This document shows, piece after piece, positions 52,387 to 59,716 of a DNA stretch of 64,000 nt. The DNA is taken from positions 53,881-117,880 of the forward strand of contig NZ_BJDJ01000008.1 of NCBI RefSeq assembly GCF_005405085.1. The letters run 5' to 3'. The translations under genes were made by a program, and so were the position numbers. The DNA comes from Lactiplantibacillus daowaiensis (GTDB lineage Bacteria > Bacillota > Bacilli > Lactobacillales > Lactobacillaceae). Each line of letters opens with the position of its first letter. Position 1 is the first letter of the stretch. The notes under the pieces were generated by a model, which made no database searches, had not been told where the DNA came from, and was given only the letters and a program-made list of their open reading frames with translations.

Positions 52387-52860
52387 ATGACAGAATCAAA
52401 CACGACGCAATTAATGGCGGTCCTAAACGCGTTTATCGCACAAGATGGGGTCAATGATGCTGAGAAGCAATGGGCCCAACAACAAACGACGGATCCGGAA
52501 CTACAAGCGGCACTACGGGTCCTATCAACAGCCGATATTAAACTCATCACCCAGCTTGCTAAAGCCGCAGCCACGCATGCCAAAGCGTTGCCGGCACCAA
52601 CTGGTTTGTCACAAGCGACCGTTTCTAGGGGCCTGACAAAGCTAGCGAAGTTAGGTTTAGCGGAAAAGTTTCGTAGTTTACAAAATAATAAGGAAGTTTT
52701 AGTGCGCCTGACGTCAAAAGGGCAAATGATTGCCGACTTACATACCCAGTTGGATGCGGCGATTGCGGATCAGGTCGCGGCGATTGCAGCAGATTATACC
52801 CCGACCGAATTAGCCCGCTTCACGACGCTCATGCAACGGATTAACCAGATCAAGCCGTGA
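52387..52860 (+). CDS. MarR-family transcriptional regulator
   Basis: 157 residues from MTESNTTQLM; AAAGG ends nine bases upstream, and the frame upstream overlaps operator 2. The winged helix is GLSQATVSRGLTKLAKLGLAEKFRSLQNNKEVLVRLTSKG. Expected to repress itself and the flavin reductase through the two ATTCACGTGAAT sites. Confidence 0.82.
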   Translation: MTESNTTQLMAVLNAFIAQDGVNDAEKQWAQQQTTDPELQAALRVLSTADIKLITQLAKAAATHAKALPAPTGLSQATVSRGLTKLAKLGLAEKFRSLQNNKEVLVRLTSKGQMIADLHTQLDAAIADQVAAIAADYTPTELARFTTLMQRINQIKP

Positions 52861-52861
52861 T

Positions 52862-52888
52862 TTAGCACTCTAATGCACTGAGTGCTAA
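52862..52888. promoter_or_regulatory. CIRCE element (HrcA operator)
   Basis: TTAGCACTC, nine bases, GAGTGCTAA: a perfect match to the CIRCE consensus, immediately before the promoter of the Hsp20 gene. Confidence 0.92.
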
Positions 52889-52930
52889 ATATTTGCATCC
52901 TGTCAAAATGGTGTTAGAGTATTCATTGAA

Positions 52931-52947
52931 GGTCAGGAAAGGTCAAA
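52931..52947 (+). promoter_or_regulatory. CtsR box
   Basis: GGTCAGGAAAGGTCAAA compares with the CtsR heptad repeat GGTCAAA-N3-GGTCAAA with two mismatches in the first heptad. It lies just downstream of a possible promoter TTGCAT (52893-52898)/TAGAGT (52915-52920). Confidence 0.68.
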
Positions 52948-53003
52948 CGAATGGTTAACTAACTGACCTGGTGCCATGTTAATTTTGAAAGGGGATTGTG
53001 ATT

Positions 53004-53423
53004 ATGGCTAATGAAATGATGAACCGCAACGACTTTGGGATGTTTGATCCATTTGCACGGTTGGCAGAAAACTTCTGGGCGCCGTTGGCTGAGACTGAAA
53101 ATGTATTGAAGACGGATATTAGCGAAACTGATGACCAATATCAAGTTAAAGTCGATGTGCCTGGCGTTGATAAAAAGGACGTTAAGTTAGCTTATCGCGA
53201 TAACGTTTTATCAATTAAGGTGCAAAAAGACAGCTTTGTTGACCATGGTGATCAAGATCAAAATATCGTCATGAATGAACGGCGTTATGGCAGCTTGCAA
53301 CGTCAATATACGTTACCAAATGTTGCCACTGACCAAATTAAGGCCGTCCAAACAGATGGTGTGTTGACGATTACGTTACCTAAGTCCAAGCAAGCAACCG
53401 ACAATAAAATCGAAATTCAATAA
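53004..53423 (+). CDS. Small heat-shock protein Hsp20
   Basis: 139 residues from MANEMMNRNDFG; AAAGGGG lies about ten bases upstream. The alpha-crystallin domain covers about 36-135 (YQVKVDVPGVDKKDVKLAY, RRYGSLQRQYTLPNVATDQI, DGVLTITLPK). ATP-independent holdase forming oligomers. A CIRCE element and a CtsR-like box precede it, so both class I and class III heat-shock repressors may act. It fits the hsp18.5-type gene of L. plantarum. Confidence 0.92.
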   Translation: MANEMMNRNDFGMFDPFARLAENFWAPLAETENVLKTDISETDDQYQVKVDVPGVDKKDVKLAYRDNVLSIKVQKDSFVDHGDQDQNIVMNERRYGSLQRQYTLPNVATDQIKAVQTDGVLTITLPKSKQATDNKIEIQ

Positions 53424-53435
53424 CCTTGTATTTGA

Positions 53436-53469
53436 AATAACCGCGTCCTTGGTGACGCGGTTATTTTTT
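53436..53469 (+). terminator. Terminator of hsp20
   Basis: AAATAACCGCGTC/GACGCGGTTATTT arms (53436-53448, 53454-53466) with a T-run. Confidence 0.85.
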
Positions 53470-53579
53470 TGCCGCTAGGTCGTTGCTAATTGAGAAGACT
53501 CTCGGTATGATGGGAATGTAAGCGATTTCCATAACAACCCAAGCCCGCTTACAAGTGCTGATAAATAATTAAATCCGGG

Positions 53580-53597
53580 TTATTTCCCGGGAAATTA
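53580..53597. promoter_or_regulatory. Palindromic operator-like element, copy 2
   Basis: TTATTTCCCGGGAAATTA, identical over 18 bases to the element at 26790-26807; the preceding CCGG is also shared. It stands 108 bases before the start of an MFS exporter gene. A cre-like word (ATGTAAGCGATTTCC, 14/15) lies at 53516-53530. Confidence 0.6.
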
Positions 53598-53687
53598 CTG
53601 CAAATTAACCGAAAAAGTGTGTTAAGCTAGTTGACATGACAACTGCTTACATAAGGTTAGTTGATTTTAGATTTGGAGATGACTTTC

Positions 53688-54920
53688 ATGGATGACGCAG
53701 AACGCGAGCGTGGACCATGGCATCGGAATTTAATCGTTTTGTGGTTTTGTACGTTTGTTGCTGGGATGGCGTTCAGTGAGATCATGCCGTTCCTCTCATT
53801 ATTCGTTAGTCAATTAGGCGATTTTAATAAACAACAAGTGACCTTCTATAGTGGGTTAGCGTATGCGGCTGATTATGCCGTTTCTGCGATTTCGGCGCCA
53901 CTGTGGGGGATCATTGCCGATAAAAAGGGCCGTAAGATCATGTTGTTGCGGGCTTCATTAGGGATGGCTGTGGCCATGGGATTAATGGGTTTTGTGACGA
54001 GTGTCTGGCAACTAGTGGCCTTACGCGCGTTACAAGGCGTATTTGCGGGCTTTATTTCAAATGCCCAAGCACTGGTCGCCTCACAAACGCCGCGCAAGTA
54101 TAGTGGTCGAGCACTAAGTACCTTGATCACGGGTGCGGTTAGTGGGAACTTGTTTGGACCAGTGATTGGCGGTGTTTTGGCCCAATTATTCTCGATTCGT
54201 AATACGTTCTTTATTACGGCAGGCTTGTTAGTCGGGGCCTTTTTATTAAGCTTGTTCTTCGTGCAAGAACATTTCAAACCAGTCGAGCATCATCGCGAGC
54301 CTGGTGCGAGTCGCAATCCATTGGCAGCGTTTAAGAACCCAACTCTGATTATTATGATGCTATGTTCTACCATGATTGTACAATTAGGGAATGCATCCAT
54401 TTCCCCCATTATTAGTTTATATGTTCAGGAGCTCATGCACCATACGGGTCCCATTACGGTCGTTGCGGGGATCATCGCGGCTTTGCCCGGGGTGTCAAAC
54501 ATTCTAGCGGCACCGCGTTTGGGTCGTTATGGTGATGAGCATGGTTCTGGTAAAGTGCTATTGTTTGGCTATATCTTTGCGGTGATTATGTACTTCCCAC
54601 AAGGCATCGTGTCAAGCGTGATTACGTTAGGGTTGTTACGCTTTGCAATCGGGATCTCCGATGGGGCGTTGTTCCCAGAGATTCAGACACTAATTACGAA
54701 AAACACACCCGTCCACTTAACGTCGACCGTTTTCAGTTATAATCAGTCGTTTCAAGCGATTGGGAATATGTTGGGAGCGTTACTTGGTGGTGTGATTGCG
54801 GGGGCCTTTGACTATAATTCGGTCTTTATTTTTACCGCCGTGATGTTGTTAATTAACTTAGTTTTGATTTTATGGTTGGTTCCCGGTATCTGGAAGAAAT
54901 CCGGTTCTATCGCGGAATAA
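53688..54920 (+). CDS. MFS multidrug exporter (DHA1 type)
   Basis: 410 residues, 12 membrane segments, from MDDAERERGPWHRN with GGAG about ten bases upstream. Motif A between helices 2 and 3 is GIIADKKGRKIMLL; motif C-like GAVSGNLFGPVIGGVLA is in helix 5, a mark of exporters. Substrate unknown. A palindrome shared with the deacetylase promoter lies upstream. Confidence 0.83.
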   Translation: MDDAERERGPWHRNLIVLWFCTFVAGMAFSEIMPFLSLFVSQLGDFNKQQVTFYSGLAYAADYAVSAISAPLWGIIADKKGRKIMLLRASLGMAVAMGLMGFVTSVWQLVALRALQGVFAGFISNAQALVASQTPRKYSGRALSTLITGAVSGNLFGPVIGGVLAQLFSIRNTFFITAGLLVGAFLLSLFFVQEHFKPVEHHREPGASRNPLAAFKNPTLIIMMLCSTMIVQLGNASISPIISLYVQELMHHTGPITVVAGIIAALPGVSNILAAPRLGRYGDEHGSGKVLLFGYIFAVIMYFPQGIVSSVITLGLLRFAIGISDGALFPEIQTLITKNTPVHLTSTVFSYNQSFQAIGNMLGALLGGVIAGAFDYNSVFIFTAVMLLINLVLILWLVPGIWKKSGSIAE

Positions 54921-54928
54921 CCGGCTTG

Positions 54929-54963
54929 ATCGTGCGGGTCGATTTGACCCGCACGATTTTTTT
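54929..54963 (+). terminator. Terminator of MFS exporter
   Basis: Perfect 12-bp arms ATCGTGCGGGTC/GACCCGCACGAT and seven T. Confidence 0.88.
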
Positions 54964-55007
54964 GTGGTCGCATGGTTGCATTTTGAGCAATGAACGCTTA
55001 ACCTTAG

Positions 55008-55028
55008 TTTCATGAACATCGAATTAAC
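55008..55028. promoter_or_regulatory. ArsR operator candidate at arsR start
   Basis: TTTCAT, four bases, ATCGAA, then TTAAC; 17 of 21 bases match the perfect inverted repeat at 55324. It overlaps the arsR start codon. Confidence 0.45.
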
Positions 55029-55308
55029 CCAAGCCGCGGCTGACCAACAACGGGTCGCCATCTTTAAGGCATTAGCTGAGCCAAACCGGCTCCGGATCAT
55101 CCGGGTGCTTTATCATGAACAACGTGAGATGACTTGCAGTGAAGTGGGGGCGCAATTGCAAATTAGCAAGTCCACGGTCTCGTATCATTTTAAAGCATTA
55201 CGCCTGGTTGGTTTGACCAACACACGCCAAGTCGCGCAAACCAAATATTTATCGTTACAACAAGATACTTTTGACCGTTACTTACCAGGGTTCTTAGCAA
55301 CCCTGTAA
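55012..55308 (+). CDS. ArsR-family winged-helix regulator
   Basis: 98 residues. DNA-binding part EPNRLRIIRVLYHEQREMTCSEVGAQL, then ISKSTVSYHFKALRLVGLT. The metal-sensing ELCVCD motif is absent and a single Cys (about 42, MTCSEV) remains, so it senses something other than As or Cd in the classic way. No Shine-Dalgarno sequence is visible before ATG 55012. It heads a cluster with an MFS transporter and a quinone reductase. Confidence 0.8.
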   Translation: MNIELTQAAADQQRVAIFKALAEPNRLRIIRVLYHEQREMTCSEVGAQLQISKSTVSYHFKALRLVGLTNTRQVAQTKYLSLQQDTFDRYLPGFLATL

Positions 55309-55323
55309 TTTTTGCATTGCTAG

Positions 55324-55339
55324 TTCGATGGATATCGAA
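55324..55339. promoter_or_regulatory. ArsR operator candidate before MFS gene
   Basis: Inverted repeat TTCGAT-N4-ATCGAA, followed by TTAAC, in the 64-base gap between arsR and the transporter gene. Confidence 0.5.
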
Positions 55340-55372
55340 TTAACAAACTAAAAGAAAGAAGCTAGCACACAC

Positions 55373-56557
55373 ATGACGAATGCACATAAACATAGCCGGT
55401 ATTTGACCCTTGGGATGATGTTGGTCGCCACGAACATGCGACTCCCAATCACGATGATGCCTGGTTTGATCAGTAGTTTAAAACGGAGTTTAGGATTACC
55501 TAGTTCGATGGCGGGCTTATTGACGACGATCCCGTTACTGACGTTTGCGGCCATGTCACCACTGATTGCACATTGGGGGCGGCGCTTTGGCAATGAAGTC
55601 ACGATTTATGTCATGTTGGTGATTTTAGCACTAGGTAGTTATTTACGGGTCGTGCCATCGATTTTGCTACTGTTACTGGGGACTTTATTGGTCGGGATTG
55701 GTGCGGACGGCGGTAATGTCTTGATTCCAGCAATCATTAAAGATAATTTTCCAACCAAGATTGGCTTAGCCACTAGTGAATATACTGTTTCAATGTTGTT
55801 GATCGGTTCGCTTGGGACAGGTATCTCGGGGGTCTTAGCGGCGCATTGGTCGCTACCAATCGTCATGGCCGTATTATCAGCTATCGGTTTGGTAAATTTA
55901 ATCGTTTGGCTGCCCAATTTGAAGTATAATCATCGTGAACCTAGTCAACCAGTGACACATCGGCAGCCAACGGCCCATCCGAGTGTCTGGCGGACACCAG
56001 TTGCGTGGCTCGTCACGGCCTTTTTCGGCTTACAAGCCCTTGTTTATTATTCAATGCTGACTTGGTTACCAACGATTTTTATCGCCCACGGCTTTTCCGT
56101 AGTGGCGGCTGGTAACTTAGTGACGATCATGCAATTAGGTGGGTTACCAATGGCCTACTTAGTGCCGACGACAGCGGATAAGCGCTATGGGGTACCTTTA
56201 ATGGTTGCCACAGTTGGTATCGGCTTTATCGGTGGGATTGCCGGTATTTTATTACCCGGGTTATCTTTTGGGGTTGCGACCGGCTTATGTGTGATCTTAG
56301 GGCTAGGATCTGGCGCCGCCTTTAACTTAGCCGTGGTTTTCTTCACCCGTAAGACCACTAACGGCTTTGAAACGGCGGATCTTTCCGGGATGGCACAATC
56401 GGCGGGCTACTTGTTGGCTGCCGTGGGACCGGTCTTATTTGGCTGGTTAGGCAGTCAGCTTGGCTGGAATCTTGTCATTTGGTTAGCAGTTGGACTTTCG
56501 GCTTTATTAACTTTGTCAGGAGTGATTATTAATCGTCATGAAAGTATCTATGAATAA
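55373..56557 (+). CDS. MFS transporter, CynX/NimT family
   Basis: 394 residues with 12 membrane segments. The opening YLTLGMMLVATNMRLPITMMPGLISSLKRSLGLPSSMAGLLTTIPLL is typical of the CynX/NimT (YeaN) group, where R-x-P-I-T in helix 1 is conserved. Members carry cyanate, nitroimidazoles or small acids; substrate here is unknown. Overlaps the reductase gene by 20 bases. Confidence 0.82.
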   Translation: MTNAHKHSRYLTLGMMLVATNMRLPITMMPGLISSLKRSLGLPSSMAGLLTTIPLLTFAAMSPLIAHWGRRFGNEVTIYVMLVILALGSYLRVVPSILLLLLGTLLVGIGADGGNVLIPAIIKDNFPTKIGLATSEYTVSMLLIGSLGTGISGVLAAHWSLPIVMAVLSAIGLVNLIVWLPNLKYNHREPSQPVTHRQPTAHPSVWRTPVAWLVTAFFGLQALVYYSMLTWLPTIFIAHGFSVVAAGNLVTIMQLGGLPMAYLVPTTADKRYGVPLMVATVGIGFIGGIAGILLPGLSFGVATGLCVILGLGSGAAFNLAVVFFTRKTTNGFETADLSGMAQSAGYLLAAVGPVLFGWLGSQLGWNLVIWLAVGLSALLTLSGVIINRHESIYE

Positions 56558-57551
56558 ACCATCATCACCATATATGCAAGCAGCTTTTATTACCCATACG
56601 GGTGGGCCTGAAATGATTCAAGTGGGCCAACAACCCGTGCCTAAAATTGACGCTACGGAAGTGTTGATCAAAGTTGCCGCTGTAGCGGTGAACCACGTCG
56701 ACACTTTTGTGCGCAGTGGGGGCTTTAAGACGGCGATGACGTTTCCATTTGTGATTGGACGTGATGCGGTTGGGACTGTCGTTGAAACTGGTTCGGCGGT
56801 CACGACCATTCAAGTTGGCGACCGCGTCTGGACCAACAGTATGGGTTATGATGGTCGTCCGGGTGTGACGAGTGACTATGCGGCACTGCCAGTTGAGCGG
56901 GTCTTTTTGGCCCCGGCTGGTGTTGACGATTTACCTTTGATTGCGGCCGTACATTCAGCGGCAACGGCGACGATCTTGTTAACCGCCATTAGTGTCGTGA
57001 AAGCTGGGATGACAGTACTGATTGAAGGGGCCGCGGGGCATGTCGGTACGAAATTAGTTCAAGTCGCTAAAGCCCAAGGTGCGACAGTCATCGCCACGGC
57101 AAATCCACGTGACTTTGAGCGGCTAACCAAGCTTGGCGCGGATCAAGTCTTGGATTATCATCGTGACTTTGCTGCTGCAATTAACACGAAAGTCCAAACG
57201 ATTGTTGATACCTCAGGCAAAGTGGCACTAACGACTAATCTGGCGCTGTTAGCGCAAGGCGGGACGATCGCGTTGATTACGGCACCCGCTAACAATCAAT
57301 TTACGTTTAATGTCCGGGAATTTTATACGCAACAACAACACCTAGAAGGCTTTGTCATTAGTCATGCCAGTCTCAGCCAACTACAAGCGGCTGGGAAGTT
57401 GTTGAATCAATGGTTTGCCCAAGGCCGCTTGCTAGATGATGAGATTCAAGTCTTGCCATTTAGCCAGGCCAGTCGGGCCCATCAATTAGTTGAAACTAAT
57501 GGCACTAAAGCGCGGGTCGTTTTAGTCCCCGATGAATTAGATGCCGAATAA
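56538..57551 (+). CDS. Zinc-independent NAD(P)H:quinone oxidoreductase-like protein (MDR family)
   Basis: 337 residues. GroES-like N-terminal half (AVNHVDTFVRSGGFK, GRDAVGTVVETG) and Rossmann half with GAAGHVGTKLVQVAKAQGATVIATAN. The zinc-binding Cys residues of alcohol dehydrogenases are missing, as in quinone reductases. The start overlaps the MFS gene; AGGAG is 14 bases before ATG 56538, so ATG 56550 is also possible. Confidence 0.82.
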   Translation: MKVSMNKPSSPYMQAAFITHTGGPEMIQVGQQPVPKIDATEVLIKVAAVAVNHVDTFVRSGGFKTAMTFPFVIGRDAVGTVVETGSAVTTIQVGDRVWTNSMGYDGRPGVTSDYAALPVERVFLAPAGVDDLPLIAAVHSAATATILLTAISVVKAGMTVLIEGAAGHVGTKLVQVAKAQGATVIATANPRDFERLTKLGADQVLDYHRDFAAAINTKVQTIVDTSGKVALTTNLALLAQGGTIALITAPANNQFTFNVREFYTQQQHLEGFVISHASLSQLQAAGKLLNQWFAQGRLLDDEIQVLPFSQASRAHQLVETNGTKARVVLVPDELDAE

Positions 57552-57555
57552 GACT

Positions 57556-57594
57556 AAAAACCATCCTGAAAATAAAATCAGGATAGTTTTTTTA
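57556..57594. terminator. Bidirectional terminator
   Basis: CCATCCTGA/TCAGGATAG core flanked by A- and T-runs, between convergent genes. Confidence 0.78.
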
Positions 57595-57597
57595 ACG

Positions 57598-58842
57598 CTA
57601 ATTTTCAGTTGGTTCAGCTTGTTCAGAAGCCAACATTTGTTTTTCAGCAACTTTGAAGAATGGGTAGTAAGCCGCGCCAGCTAAAACTAATTCAATTGCT
57701 GACCAAACGGCTGCCCGCCAATCCCAACCAGTGGCCATCAATGGGCCGATAATTGGTGGCATGGTCCATGGTACCATCGCGACTGGTGCTGAGATCCAAC
57801 CAATGGTGATGAACAAGTATGACAAGGTGGCTAAGACCAATGGAACCACGATGAATGGAATCATCGTAATGGCGTTCATGACGATTGGAAAACCAAAGAT
57901 GACCGGTTCGTTGATTTCAAAGAGGGCACTTGGAAAGGCGACCTTCCCTAAATCACGATACGTCTTACTCTTAGAGAACAACATCAATGCGACCAACGTA
58001 ATGGTTGCCCCAGTCCCACCAACGTTAACGTAAAGGCTTGAGAAGCCGGCTGCGGTAACGTATGGCAATGGTTGGTGATGTGCTAAGGCCGTCCCGTTAT
58101 CGGCTAAGAATTGTAAGAAGATTGGATCAGCAATTCCTTCCAAGGTCATATCGCCGTGAATCCCGCAGACCCATAAGAGGCTAACGAGTAACGTGTAAAC
58201 TAGGATCCCAGGTAAGGTGTTCATCGCAAACAAGAGTGGATGGAAGATCGTTTGCACAACTTGGTTGATATCGATATGCAATGGCATCCGGACAAACCAG
58301 AATAAAAGTAAGATGACAAAGCCAGGGAATAAGGCGACGAATGAGTTTGAGACCGCGTCAGGTACCCCAGCCGGTAACTTGATGACGATGTTCTTTTTGA
58401 CGAAGAAGTTGAAAATCGATACGGCAATAAACGCGGTAATAATAGCAGTAAACAATCCAGATGACGCAAAATTGTCCGTATCTAATTTGAATTTATTATT
58501 GAAAGAACTAATCACAAATGCCATGGTGGCTAACCCGGCCCCAGATAAGGGATCGATCTCTAAGGCTTTAGATAACTCGTAGCCAATCCCGATAACAGCT
58601 AACAGTGAAATGATCCCAAACGACCCATTGACCGCGACCCCAATCATATTCATATACGGTGCAATGAAGTTCGTCCAAGCTTTGATCGGAATATTACCGA
58701 TGATTAAGAAGACACTCCCACTAATGATGGCTGGTAAAGTCAAGACCAATCCGTTCCGAACTGAAACGAGATATTTATTGTTGCCGACTTTGGCCATCGG
58801 GGGCATTAACGTATTTTGTAGCCAATCCATAAATTTATGCAT
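57598..58842 (-). CDS. PTS IIC permease, lactose/cellobiose family
   Basis: 414 residues from MHKFMDWLQNTLMPPMAKVG, GGAGGAG upstream; a GTG lies one codon earlier. Family motifs are VCGIHGDMTLEGIADPIFL, INEPVIFGFPIVMNAI and MVPWTMPPIIGPLMATGWDWRA. Monocistronic without IIA, IIB or glycosidase, so the sugar cannot be assigned (beta-glucoside or chitobiose-like is usual). A cre-like site overlaps its promoter. Confidence 0.85.
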   Translation of the reverse strand: MHKFMDWLQNTLMPPMAKVGNNKYLVSVRNGLVLTLPAIISGSVFLIIGNIPIKAWTNFIAPYMNMIGVAVNGSFGIISLLAVIGIGYELSKALEIDPLSGAGLATMAFVISSFNNKFKLDTDNFASSGLFTAIITAFIAVSIFNFFVKKNIVIKLPAGVPDAVSNSFVALFPGFVILLLFWFVRMPLHIDINQVVQTIFHPLLFAMNTLPGILVYTLLVSLLWVCGIHGDMTLEGIADPIFLQFLADNGTALAHHQPLPYVTAAGFSSLYVNVGGTGATITLVALMLFSKSKTYRDLGKVAFPSALFEINEPVIFGFPIVMNAITMIPFIVVPLVLATLSYLFITIGWISAPVAMVPWTMPPIIGPLMATGWDWRAAVWSAIELVLAGAAYYPFFKVAEKQMLASEQAEPTEN

Positions 58843-58872
58843 CACAAACTCCTCCTTGGTTTTGATAAGCTG

Positions 58873-58924
58873 ATAATAGGCTTCATATCAACGTTTGTAA
58901 ACCCTTTCAATAGTGCGATATGAA
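58873..58924 (-). promoter_or_regulatory. Promoter, cre-like site and flanking inverted repeat
   Basis: Minus strand: -35 TTTACA (58896-58901), 17 bases, -10 TATTAT (58873-58878). TGAAAGGGTTTACA (58896-58909, minus) differs from the 14-base cre consensus TGWAANCGNTNWCA at one position and covers the -35 box. TTCATATC (58882-58889) and GATATGAA (58917-58924) form an inverted repeat around it, possibly for another regulator. Confidence 0.6.
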
Positions 58925-59063
58925 TATACTTATCGTGTTTTATAACCAACCAGTACCCTCAAACAGTATTTGTACCAACAAATTATGGTATAGACCAGAT
59001 TATGAAAAAAAGCTTAAAAAAGGGTCGAAAAAAATTTTTTTATTACGCACAACTGTGCAAAAA

Positions 59064-59099
59064 AAGTCGCTTGGAATGATTAACCATTCCAAGCGACTT
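59064..59099 (-). terminator. Terminator of GntR-PTS-DUF3284 operon
   Basis: Perfect 15-bp arms AAGTCGCTTGGAATG/CATTCCAAGCGACTT, followed on the minus strand by a T-run of seven. Confidence 0.88.
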
Positions 59100-59111
59100 C
59101 AATTTAATGGC

Positions 59112-59531
59112 CTACTCGTAATAAGTTGCGGCCATTTGACTCATCATTTTCTTAAAGCGGCGTTTGCGGAACCAACCAAGTAAGGCGGCACCAATCCGAT
59201 TATTCGCACGGGTGCGACTGTCCTTACCTAAAAACGTTTCGCCGTATTCTGGGATGGTTTGATTGGTATCGTTACGGGTGAACTGATAGTCAACACCGTA
59301 ATGGTCACGCGGGGTTTCAAGTTCATATGCATACCGAATCCCGGGTTCGGCGTGAGTAATCTTTAAGTGTCCCTGCATCCCATTGGCCCACTTCTTGGTA
59401 TACTGGTAACCTTGCAAACTTTGCTTAGGTGCCGGTTTACCGGTCTGTTGTTGAATGTCCGCGGCGGCAGAGCCAATCAACTGTTGGTAAATATACTCGA
59501 CAGGTGCATTTAAGGTGAGTTTAATCCGCAT
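59112..59531 (-). CDS. DUF3284 protein
   Basis: 139 residues from MRIKLTLNAPVEYIYQQLI, with GAAAGGAG upstream. Looks like a START/SRPBCC-like small soluble protein (ligand-pocket fold is inference). DUF3284 genes are common beside cellobiose-type PTS genes in Lactobacillales, as here, but their role is unknown. Basic C-terminus GWFRKRRFKKMMSQM. Confidence 0.72.
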   Translation of the reverse strand: MRIKLTLNAPVEYIYQQLIGSAAADIQQQTGKPAPKQSLQGYQYTKKWANGMQGHLKITHAEPGIRYAYELETPRDHYGVDYQFTRNDTNQTIPEYGETFLGKDSRTRANNRIGAALLGWFRKRRFKKMMSQMAATYYE

Positions 59532-59709
59532 GTTCTTGGCTCCTTTCAAGGTGAACGACCCGACGATACAGGCCGAAGAGGGCGGCGCAAATGACTAACC
59601 CGCAGCCGAGGGTTACCCACTGGCCAGTTGTACCAGCCAGGGGACTTAACACGACAGCTAATAAGGCGAGATTCATCCCGATGAGTAAACACTGCTTTAA
59701 GGTTTTCAT
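59521..59709 (-). CDS. Small two-helix membrane protein
   Basis: 62 residues: helices at about 7-27 and 31-49, then a charged tail YRRVVHLERSQEHAD. Overlaps the DUF3284 start by 11 bases and begins 7 bases after the PTS IIC stop, so it belongs to the operon. Family not recognised. Confidence 0.62.
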   Translation of the reverse strand: MKTLKQCLLIGMNLALLAVVLSPLAGTTGQWVTLGCGLVICAALFGLYRRVVHLERSQEHAD

Positions 59710-59716
59710 GAGTTAA

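Noticed and set aside
58920..59183. 87-codon plus-strand frame
   Set aside because: It runs over the terminator hairpin and into the DUF3284 gene, with no ribosome-binding site.
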